Positions 57,754 through 64,000 of a stretch of 64,000 bases of DNA are shown here, piece after piece. The stretch's first letter is position 1. Every line of letters starts with the position of its first letter. Position numbers and translations under genes: made by a program. This DNA is from Micromonospora_J zhanjiangensis (GTDB lineage: Bacteria > Actinomycetota > Actinomycetes > Mycobacteriales > Micromonosporaceae), in contig NZ_JBHSBN010000005.1 in NCBI RefSeq assembly GCF_042650605.1, positions 186,001 to 250,000 on the forward strand. Direction: 5' to 3'. The notes below the pieces were generated by a model. That model was given only the letters and a program-made list of their open reading frames with translations. It had not been told where the DNA came from and searched no databases.

Positions 57754-58219
57754 GCCGGGGGACCGGGTCCGGGTGGCCGTCCGGGACGTCCCGCCGGACC
57801 GCCGCCGGGGCGCCGAGATCCGGGTGCTGCTCGGTCCGCGCACCGTGGGCAGCGGTGCGGGCTTCCTCGGCGTGGCCGCGCTGGAGCCGGGGGAGCGGAT
57901 CAACGAGCACTACCACCCGTACAGCGAGGAGTTCCTCTACGTCGCGCGCGGCGCGATCACCGTCGACCTGGACGGCCGGCCGGTGCCGCTGGCCGCCGGG
58001 GAGGCGCTCTTCGTGGCGGTGAACACCCGGCACCGGCTGCGCAACACCGGCGCGGAGCGGGCCGAGGTGGTGTTCAGTCTCGGACCGTTGGCGCCCCGCC
58101 CGGAGCTGGGCCACGTGGACACCGAGGGACCGGCGGTGCTCGGCCCGCCACCCGGCCCACCGGTCGTCGCGCAACCCGGCGGGACCGGCCCGGTCGACCG
58201 GACGGGGGTCGGGACGTGA
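57746..58219 (+). CDS. cupin protein of type II PKS cluster (CurC/WhiE-ORFII-like)
   Basis: A 157-aa single-domain cupin. Motif 1 is ERINEHYHPYSEEFLYVARG with metal-binding His, His and Glu; motif 2 is LAAGEALFVAVNTRHRLRNT with a further His. Similar cupins precede KS-alpha in spore pigment and pentangular polyphenol clusters, where they are thought to help cyclisation or quinone formation of the polyketide chain. It overlaps the fusion gene upstream by 8 nt and the KS-alpha gene downstream by 4 nt (GTGA). The last 35 residues are a Pro/Gly-rich tail. Confidence 0.85.
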   Translation: MSEPGDRVRVAVRDVPPDRRRGAEIRVLLGPRTVGSGAGFLGVAALEPGERINEHYHPYSEEFLYVARGAITVDLDGRPVPLAAGEALFVAVNTRHRLRNTGAERAEVVFSLGPLAPRPELGHVDTEGPAVLGPPPGPPVVAQPGGTGPVDRTGVGT

Positions 58220-59487
58220 GACCCCGGCGGACGGTGGTGACCGGGATCGGGGTCGTCGCGCCGGGCGGCGTCACCCGCAAGCAGTTCTGGTCGGCGATCG
58301 TCGAGGGACACACCGCGACCCGGCGGATCACCTTCTTCGACCCGTCGCCGTTCCGGTCCCAGGTGGCCGCCGAGTGCGACTTCGACCCGGTGGCGGCCGG
58401 GCTGACGCCGCGCGAGCGGCGCCGGGCCGACCGGTACGTCCAGTTCGCGCTGGCCGCCTCGATCGAGGCGGTGCACGACAGCGGGCTGGAGCTGACCGAG
58501 GAGACCCGGCAGCGGGCCGGCGTGGTGCTCGGCACCGCGGTCGGCGGCACCATGGCCCTGGAGCAGGAGTACGTGCTGGCCAGCGACTCCGGCGCCGAGT
58601 GGCTGGTCGCCCCGGACCGCGGTACGCCGTACCTCTACCAGGCGCTGGTGCCGAGCAGCCTGGCCGCCGACGTGGCCTGCCGACACGGGCTGCACGGGCC
58701 GGCCATGGTGGTCTCCACCGGCTGCACCTCGGGCATCGACGCGATCGGCTACGCGCACCAGCTCATCGCCGACGGCGAGGCGGACGTGGTGGTCACCGGC
58801 GCGTCGGACAGCCCGATCTCACCGGTCACGGTCGCCTCGTTCGACGCGATCAAGGCCACCACCCCGGACAACGACGATCCGGCGCACGCCTCCCGGCCGT
58901 TCGACGCGGGACGGCAGGGGTTCGTGCTGGCCGAGGGGGCGGCCGTGCTGGTGCTGGAGGAGTTGGCGCACGCCCGGGCCCGGGGCGCGCACGTCTACTG
59001 CGAGCTGTCCGGCTACGCCAACCGCAGCAACGGCTACCACATGACCGGGCTGCGTCCGGACGGCGTGGAGATGGCGCTGGCCGTCGGCGCGGCGCTGGCG
59101 CAGGCGCGGGTCGACCCGCAGGACGTCTCCTACATCAACGCGCACGGCTCGGCCACCCGGCAGAACGACCGGCACGAGACGGCGGCGTTCAAACGGGCCC
59201 TCGGCCCGGCCGCCTACCGGGTGCCGATCAGCTCGATCAAGTCGATGGTCGGGCACTCGTTGGGGGCCATCGGCTCGATCGAGATGGCGGCCTGCGCGTT
59301 GGCGATCGAGTTCGGGGTGGTCCCGCCGACCGCCAACTGGGCCAACCGGGATCCCGAGTGCGACCTGGACTACGTACCGAACACGGCCCGGGACGTCCCG
59401 GTCGAGGTGGCCTTGTCGGTGGGCAGCGGATTCGGCGGCTTCCAGTCGGCGATGATCTTCCAACGGCTGCGGGAGCTGGACCGGTGA
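58216..59487 (+). CDS. type II PKS ketosynthase alpha subunit
   Basis: A 423-aa KS-alpha, which with the next gene product condenses malonyl-ACP units into a poly-beta-ketone. The active-site Cys170 is in VVSTGCTSGIDAIGYAHQ. The catalytic histidines are in YINAHGSATRQNDRHETAAF and SIKSMVGHSLGAIGSIEMAA. GTG 58216 overlaps the cupin stop, and the TGA overlaps the start of the chain-length factor. Full length for the family. The sequence has features shared by spore pigment and aromatic antibiotic KS-alphas; it cannot be assigned to one by eye. Confidence 0.95.
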   Translation: MRPRRTVVTGIGVVAPGGVTRKQFWSAIVEGHTATRRITFFDPSPFRSQVAAECDFDPVAAGLTPRERRRADRYVQFALAASIEAVHDSGLELTEETRQRAGVVLGTAVGGTMALEQEYVLASDSGAEWLVAPDRGTPYLYQALVPSSLAADVACRHGLHGPAMVVSTGCTSGIDAIGYAHQLIADGEADVVVTGASDSPISPVTVASFDAIKATTPDNDDPAHASRPFDAGRQGFVLAEGAAVLVLEELAHARARGAHVYCELSGYANRSNGYHMTGLRPDGVEMALAVGAALAQARVDPQDVSYINAHGSATRQNDRHETAAFKRALGPAAYRVPISSIKSMVGHSLGAIGSIEMAACALAIEFGVVPPTANWANRDPECDLDYVPNTARDVPVEVALSVGSGFGGFQSAMIFQRLRELDR

Positions 59488-60764
59488 CGACCGTCGGCGT
59501 GCCGGTGGTCACCGGCATCGGGGTGGTCGCGCCGACCGGCACCGGCGCCGCCGAGCACTGGCGGACGGTGCTGGCCGGCGAGCACCGGATCCGCCGGATC
59601 AGCCTGTTCGACCCCGACCGGTACGCCACCACGCTGGCCGGCGAGGTGGCCGACTTCGACCCGGCGCGCTGGGCCGACAGCCGCCGCACGGTGCAGACCG
59701 ACCGGTGGACCCAGCTCGGTTTCGCCGCCACCCGGCTCGCCCTGGCCGACGCCGGGCTGCCCGAGGTGGCCGACGAGCCGTACGCGCGGGGTGTCACGTT
59801 GGCCAGCTCGTCCGGCGGGAACCTGTTCGGGCAGCGGGAACTGCAACGGCTGTGGAGCCAGCCGTCCCGCACGGTCGGCGCGTACCAGTCGATCGCCTGG
59901 TTCTACGCCGCCAGCGTCGGGCAGATCTCCATCCACCACCAGTTCAAGGGTCCGTGCGGGGTGCTCGCCAGCGAGGCGGCCGGCGGGCTGGACAGCCTGG
60001 CGCACGCCGCCCGTACCGTCCGGCGGGGTACCCCGGTGGTGCTGGCCGGCGGCACCGAGTGCCCGCTCAGCCCGTACGCGCTGGTCTGCCAGCTGCGCGG
60101 CGGTCTGCTCAGCGCGGGCACCGACCCGCGCCGGTCGTACCGGCCGTTCGACGCCCGCGCGAACGGCTACCTGCCCGGCGAGGGCGGGGCGGTGTTCGTG
60201 GTGGAGGACCTCGCGCACGCGCTGCGCCGCGGCGCACCCACCATCTACGGTGAGCTGGCCGGCTGGGCCGCCACCCACGACGCCCGACCCACCAGCACGG
60301 ACGGTGACGTCGATTCCGGGCAGTACGCCCGGGCGATCCGGCTGGCCGTCGAGCGCGCCGGGCTGTCCCCGGCCGAGGTGGCGGCGGTGTTCCCGGACGC
60401 GCTCGGCGTGCCCCGGTACGACCGCGCCGAGGCGGCCGCGTTGCGGACCGTGTTCGGTGCGCAGCCGCCGCCGGTGACCACCCAGAAGCCGCTGCACGGG
60501 CGGGCGCACCAGGGCGGTGCGGCGCTGGACGTGGCGACCGCGCTGTTGGCCCTGCGGCACGACCTGCTGCCGCCGACCGCCGCCCCGGACCGGCCGGCGT
60601 CCGGGTGCGAGGTGGACTTCGTCCGGCGGGCCCGGCCGCCGCGCACCGGCGCCGCGCTGGTCTGCGCGCGTGGCTTCGACGGCTTCAACAGCGCCCTGCT
60701 GGTCCGGCGGCCGGCGACCGGTCCGCACGGCGCGACCGCCGGGTCGGTCGGGGGGACCACGTGA
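59484..60764 (+). CDS. type II PKS chain-length factor (KS-beta) with atypical active-site position
   Basis: A 426-aa KS-beta partner. It aligns to KS-alpha throughout (VVTGIGVVAPTGTGAAEHWR; RPFDARANGYLPGEGGAVFV) but lacks the active Cys. In most chain-length factors that site reads (D/E)QAGGLD with a decarboxylating Gln; here it is LASEAAGGLDSLAHAARTVR, so Ala165 stands in the Gln position. It sets chain length by the depth of the tunnel at the KS-beta interface. GTG 59484 overlaps the KS-alpha stop and its own stop overlaps the next GTG (60761). The C-terminal 15 residues (GPHGATAGSVGGTT) are an unconserved-looking tail. Confidence 0.93.
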   Translation: MTTVGVPVVTGIGVVAPTGTGAAEHWRTVLAGEHRIRRISLFDPDRYATTLAGEVADFDPARWADSRRTVQTDRWTQLGFAATRLALADAGLPEVADEPYARGVTLASSSGGNLFGQRELQRLWSQPSRTVGAYQSIAWFYAASVGQISIHHQFKGPCGVLASEAAGGLDSLAHAARTVRRGTPVVLAGGTECPLSPYALVCQLRGGLLSAGTDPRRSYRPFDARANGYLPGEGGAVFVVEDLAHALRRGAPTIYGELAGWAATHDARPTSTDGDVDSGQYARAIRLAVERAGLSPAEVAAVFPDALGVPRYDRAEAAALRTVFGAQPPPVTTQKPLHGRAHQGGAALDVATALLALRHDLLPPTAAPDRPASGCEVDFVRRARPPRTGAALVCARGFDGFNSALLVRRPATGPHGATAGSVGGTT

Positions 60765-63220
60765 TCAGGGCGATGTGGCGGATCCGGGTCCGCCCGGGCC
60801 GCGCCGACGCCGTGGTCGGGGTGTGGCGGACGGTTGTCGACCGGATCGGGGCGTTGCCCGGGAACGTGCTGCACGACCTGTTGCGGGACGCCGATGATCC
60901 GTACTCGTTCACGGTCGTCACCGAGTGGGTCGACGAGGCCGCCTGGCGGGCGTACCGGGACGGGCCGGTGGCCGCCTGCCTCACCGACGCGCTGGACGCG
61001 CTGCGCGAGCCGCCGACCCGGGCGGACGTCGGCGCGGACGCCGACGGGCAGCTCGTGCTCCGCGAGGTGTTGTCCGGCGCCGCCGAGTTCCGGGCACCGG
61101 GTGCGGCGGCACCGTCCGGAACGGCCCCCGACGGCCGCGCAGGGGCGGCGGCCCCCGACGGCCGAGGGCGGGCGGCGGCCCCCGACGGCCGCGTGCGGGC
61201 GGCGGACGCCGACGGTACGGCGGTCTTCGTGGACGTCGAGATCGTCGTGCCGGCCGACCGGCGGGTCGAGTTCGACCGGGGCTACCCGCAGGTCGCCGCC
61301 CGGGTCGCCGCGGTGCCCGGCTACCGGCGCGAGTACCTGCTGCGCGAGCCCGACTCGGACGTGTACCACATCTTCGCCGAGTGGGCCGACGAGGCGGCCT
61401 TCCGCCGCTGGATCGGCAACCCGGCGCACGCCCGGGAGGAGGCCGGCCCGATCGCGCCGTTCCTGATCGAGTTCCGCCGCCGCATGTTCCACCACCTGCC
61501 GCAGGCCGAGAAGAACCCGCCGACCCGTCCCGCGGACGGCCGGGAACCGGGTACGGACAAGGAGAGCGATGTGCACACCACAACGGACGTACTGATCGTC
61601 GGGGCGGGACCCACCGGGCTGACCGTCGCGGTGGAACTGGCCCGGCGCGGCGTCGACTGTCGGCTGATCGAGAAGCAGGCCGTCCCGCCCGGGCAGGCCG
61701 ACAAGGCGATCGGCATCCACTGCCGCACCATGGAGATCTGGGCGGACCAGGGCATCGCGCGGGAGGCGATGGACGCCGGGATCTGGTTGACCGGGAACAC
61801 CGTGTACGTCAACGGTGAGCGGATCCACCAGATGAGCTGGGAGTTGCCGGATCTGCCCTACGGTCACCTCGGCCTGCCGCAGTACGAGACCGAACGGATC
61901 CTCACCGAACGGTTGGCCACCCTCGGCGTACGGCCGCGGCGCGGCACCGAACTGGTCGGCTTCGCCCAGGACGCCGACGGCGTGACGGCCACCGTGACCA
62001 CCGCGGCCGGCGAGACCGCGACCGTACGGGCGAAGTACCTGCTCGGCTGCGACGGCGCGCACAGCCGGGTCCGGGAACTGCTCGGCCTGACCTTCTCCGG
62101 CGGCCTGGGCCGGTTTCCCCAACTGTTCATGCTCTGCGACGTGGACGTCGACTGGGACATGCCCGACGGCCACCTGCTGCGGTTCCTGCACGAGACCGAC
62201 GGGCGGATGGACGGCATGCTGGTCTGCGTCCCGCTGCGCGGCGAGTCCCGGTACCGGATCGCCACCCTGGCTCCGCCCCGGTTCTTCGCCCAGACCGGCG
62301 GGCAGGACGCGCCGCCGGGATTCAGCGAGGAACTGGCCGAACCGACCCTCGACGACCTGCAGGTCGCGCTGGACCGGCTGGCCCCGCCCGGCACCCGCGC
62401 GTCGAACCTGCGCTGGTCGTCGGTGTTCCGGATCAGCCACGGCATCGTGGACCGGTACCGGGACGGCCGGGTCTTCGTGGCCGGCGACGCGGCGCACCTG
62501 CACCCGCCGGCCGGTGGCCAGGGGATGAACACCGGCATCCAGGACGCCTGGAACCTGGGCTGGAAGCTGGCCCTGGCGGTGCGCGGCACCGCCGCGTCCG
62601 GGCTGCTGGACAGCTACGAGGCCGAACGCCGCCCGGAGGGCGAGGAGATCGTCGGCCGCGCGGTGCGGATGGCCTTCACCGACGAACTGGACCGCGACGA
62701 CCTGCGCCGGCAGTTCCTGCAGGAAATGGGCATGCTGCTGAGCTACCCGGACAGCCCGATCGTGGGCGAGTCGCTGTCCGCGCCGGACGCGCTGCGCGAC
62801 GGTCCCCGGCCCGGCGACCGGGCGCCCGACGTCGGCGGCCTGCGCCGCCAGGGGGTCGCCCACGACCTGCGGCTGCGGGACCTGACCCACGGCACCCGGC
62901 ACACCCTCCTGCTGTACGCGGACGGCACCGCCGGGGCGGCCGTCCTTGCCGGCCTGGCCGTCCTGGCCGCCGACGTGCGCCGCCAGTGCGCCGGTGACGT
63001 CGACGTGTACCTGCTGCTCGGCCCGGACGCCCCGGACCCGCGGCTGCTCGACCCGCCGGTGCTGCGCGACGCCGCGGGCGGGTTCCGCACCGGGTACGGC
63101 GCCGCCGGCAGCGCCCTGTACCTGGTCCGCCCGGACGGTCACGTCGCGTTCCGCAGCCGCCCGATCGACGGCGACGCGCTGGTCAAGCACCTGCAACTGG
63201 TCTTCGGTGGTGCCCGGTGA
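60761..63220 (+). CDS. fusion of two ABM monooxygenase domains with a FAD-dependent monooxygenase
   Basis: One uninterrupted frame of 819 aa. Residues 1-95 (MWRIRVRPGRADAVVGVWRT; TVVTEWVDEAAWRAYRDGP) and about 148-250 (VFVDVEIVVPADRRVEFDRG; HIFAEWADEAAFRRWIGNPA) are ABM-type quinone-forming oxygenase domains joined by a repetitive linker. From residue 271 comes a PHBH-type flavoprotein: TTTDVLIVGAGPTGLTVAVE (FAD-binding GxGxxG), YLLGCDGAHSRVRELLG (DG motif), VFVAGDAAHLHPPAGGQG (GD motif), then a thioredoxin-like C-terminal domain. AAGGAG at 61559-61564 precedes an in-frame GTG at 61571, so a separate 549-aa flavoprotein may also be made. Probable role: hydroxylation and quinone formation on the polyketide. 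Confidence 0.88.
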   Translation: MIRAMWRIRVRPGRADAVVGVWRTVVDRIGALPGNVLHDLLRDADDPYSFTVVTEWVDEAAWRAYRDGPVAACLTDALDALREPPTRADVGADADGQLVLREVLSGAAEFRAPGAAAPSGTAPDGRAGAAAPDGRGRAAAPDGRVRAADADGTAVFVDVEIVVPADRRVEFDRGYPQVAARVAAVPGYRREYLLREPDSDVYHIFAEWADEAAFRRWIGNPAHAREEAGPIAPFLIEFRRRMFHHLPQAEKNPPTRPADGREPGTDKESDVHTTTDVLIVGAGPTGLTVAVELARRGVDCRLIEKQAVPPGQADKAIGIHCRTMEIWADQGIAREAMDAGIWLTGNTVYVNGERIHQMSWELPDLPYGHLGLPQYETERILTERLATLGVRPRRGTELVGFAQDADGVTATVTTAAGETATVRAKYLLGCDGAHSRVRELLGLTFSGGLGRFPQLFMLCDVDVDWDMPDGHLLRFLHETDGRMDGMLVCVPLRGESRYRIATLAPPRFFAQTGGQDAPPGFSEELAEPTLDDLQVALDRLAPPGTRASNLRWSSVFRISHGIVDRYRDGRVFVAGDAAHLHPPAGGQGMNTGIQDAWNLGWKLALAVRGTAASGLLDSYEAERRPEGEEIVGRAVRMAFTDELDRDDLRRQFLQEMGMLLSYPDSPIVGESLSAPDALRDGPRPGDRAPDVGGLRRQGVAHDLRLRDLTHGTRHTLLLYADGTAGAAVLAGLAVLAADVRRQCAGDVDVYLLLGPDAPDPRLLDPPVLRDAAGGFRTGYGAAGSALYLVRPDGHVAFRSRPIDGDALVKHLQLVFGGAR
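61123..61203 (+). repeat. three 27-bp coding repeats in the linker between ABM domains
   Basis: Units start at 61123, 61150 and 61177, each opening GGCCCCCGACGGCC and encoding a nonapeptide around APDGRxRAA. They lengthen the flexible linker between the two ABM domains; in-frame copy-number change is tolerated. Confidence 0.85.
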
Positions 63221-63537
63221 CCCGGGTCCGGACGGTGCTCGCGATGCGTACCCGATCCGGGTGTGAGCGGCGGTTCGAGGCCGAGTGGCGGGCGGTGGCC
63301 GAGGAGATCCGGGACCTGCCCGGGTGCCTGCGGCAGGACCTGGTCCGCGACGCGGACGACCCGCGCAGCTATCTGGTGATCAGCGACTGGTCCGACCGGG
63401 AACGGCTGGACGCCTTCGGCCGCAGCGACCTGCGCGACCGGCTGCTGCGGGTGATCCGTGAGCTGCGCGAGTCCGCCGACCGGCACACCTACGACGTCCT
63501 GCACAGCGTGCCCAGCCGACCCGGGGAGCAGACATGA
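63217..63537 (+). CDS. ABM-domain antibiotic-biosynthesis monooxygenase
   Basis: A 106-aa single ABM domain: RVRTVLAMRTRSGCERRFEA, LPGCLRQDLVRDADDPRSYL and VISDWSDRERLDAFGRSDL. Such dimeric alpha+beta-barrel enzymes are cofactor-free oxygenases (ActVA-Orf6/TcmH type) that turn phenols of aromatic polyketides into quinones. GTG 63217 overlaps the upstream stop by 4 nt, and the stop overlaps the P450 ATG. With the two domains fused in the preceding gene, the operon has three ABM domains. Confidence 0.88.
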   Translation: MTRVRTVLAMRTRSGCERRFEAEWRAVAEEIRDLPGCLRQDLVRDADDPRSYLVISDWSDRERLDAFGRSDLRDRLLRVIRELRESADRHTYDVLHSVPSRPGEQT

Positions 63538-64000
63538 CCGAACAACCACCGGGGTTGGCCGCGGCCGACCTCTACACCGACGAATTCGCCGCCGACCCGT
63601 ATCCGGCGCTCGCCCGGCTGCGCCGGGACGCCCCGGTGTGCCCGGTGTCCTCGCCGCGCTTCGACTCGTACCTGATCACCCGGTTCGACGACGCGAGCGC
63701 GGCGCTGACCGACCCGAGACTGTCCAAGGACCTGTACGGGCCCGGCCGGCAGTACCTGCGGATCTTCGGCCCGAACTCGGAAGGGCTGAACAAGAACATG
63801 CTGAACGCGGACCCGCCGGAGCACAGTCGGCTGCGCCGGCTGGTGTCGCAGGCGTTCGCGCCGCGCCGGATCGAGGCGCTGCGGCCGCGGGTGCAGCGGA
63901 TCGTCGACGACCTGCTCGACAAGATCGTCCCGCTCGGGCAGGCCGAGCTGATGCGCGACTTCGCCATCCCGCTGCCGATGACGGTGATCTGCGAGCTGCT
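63534..64000 (+). CDS. cytochrome P450, N-terminal part, cut by window edge
   Basis: ATG 63534 overlaps the stop of the ABM gene (ATGA) and the frame is open to the right edge, giving 155 residues. It reads AADLYTDEFAADPYPALARL, PVSSPRFDSYLITRFDDASA, ALTDPRLSKDL, NMLNADPPEHSRLRRLVSQA and FAPRRIEALRPRVQRIVDDL. The DPPEHxRLRRLVSxAFxPRRI run is the C-helix heme-propionate motif of bacterial CYP enzymes. The I-helix Thr and the heme Cys lie beyond the window. As part of the operon it is expected to hydroxylate or couple the polyketide product. Confidence 0.93.
   Translation, partial: MTEQPPGLAAADLYTDEFAADPYPALARLRRDAPVCPVSSPRFDSYLITRFDDASAALTDPRLSKDLYGPGRQYLRIFGPNSEGLNKNMLNADPPEHSRLRRLVSQAFAPRRIEALRPRVQRIVDDLLDKIVPLGQAELMRDFAIPLPMTVICEL

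Noticed and set aside
60605..60760. N-terminal extension of the ABM-flavoprotein fusion into the KS-beta gene
   Set aside because: It is the out-of-phase 3' end of KS-beta, and the start GTG 60761 overlaps the KS-beta stop in the same GTGA pattern as the rest of the operon.

Overview
The window is very GC-rich actinobacterial chromosome. The gene set points to Micromonosporaceae (a Micromonospora-like genus): the alternative MurL/MurD2 route to UDP-MurNAc-L-Ala-D-Glu, paired NgcEFG uptake operons, XRE-DUF5753/DUF397 pairs, and a type II polyketide cluster with a SARP-type regulator. Genus is an inference. No rRNA, tRNA, CRISPR array or intact insertion sequence was seen.

Layout. 1-8.1 kb: divergent murL (cut by the left edge) and murD2, a GH15 trehalase/glucoamylase-like enzyme, small membrane proteins, an unrecognised protein, a class-III aminotransferase remnant and an acyltransferase-3 membrane protein. 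8.2-18.5 kb: two parallel GlcNAc/chitobiose-type ABC uptake operons flanking an ECF sigma/anti-sigma pair, an N-acetylglucosamine-type kinase and an RpiR/SIS regulator. 18.5-29.4 kb: an accessory stretch with an O-methyltransferase, a 302-aa protein coupled to a frame-broken PIN toxin, an Rpn-type nuclease remnant, a family A polymerase, a two-gene ATPase plus TOPRIM cassette (candidate defence module), several frame-disrupted hypotheticals, an XRE/DUF397 pair and a MobA-like nucleotidyltransferase with a Lys/Ala-rich tail.

29.5-47.6 kb is a glycan-utilisation locus: an LplABC-type oligosaccharide importer, GH3, GH42, GH29, GH2, a LacI regulator, a GH43 C-terminal remnant and a secreted CBM2-GH5-X2-CBM46 enzyme. 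Two palindrome classes organise it: TCGAARCGCTTCGA between the importer and GH3-GH42, and CGAAASTTTCG before GH2-GH29/LacI, the GH43 remnant and GH5. The enzyme set fits fucosylated, galactosylated xyloglucan: the secreted endo-enzyme cuts, the importer takes up oligosaccharides, and the cytoplasmic enzymes remove fucose, galactose and glucose. No transporter ATPase is encoded here, so a shared MsiK-like ATPase elsewhere is inferred.

47.7-55.7 kb: a YdjM-like membrane hydrolase, a DUF805 protein, and an alpha-glucan group (GT4, GH133-type debranching enzyme, GH63-like enzyme with a PVAGGG repeat tail). 55.8-64 kb: the left part of a type II PKS cluster: a BTAD/SARP-like regulator, three CGTCANN heptamers at exact 11-bp spacing, then an overlapping operon of ACP-aromatase fusion, cupin, KS-alpha, chain-length factor, ABM-ABM-FAD monooxygenase fusion, ABM monooxygenase and a P450 cut by the right edge. 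The content resembles whiE-type spore pigment and pentangular polyphenol clusters, with two fusions and an atypical chain-length factor.
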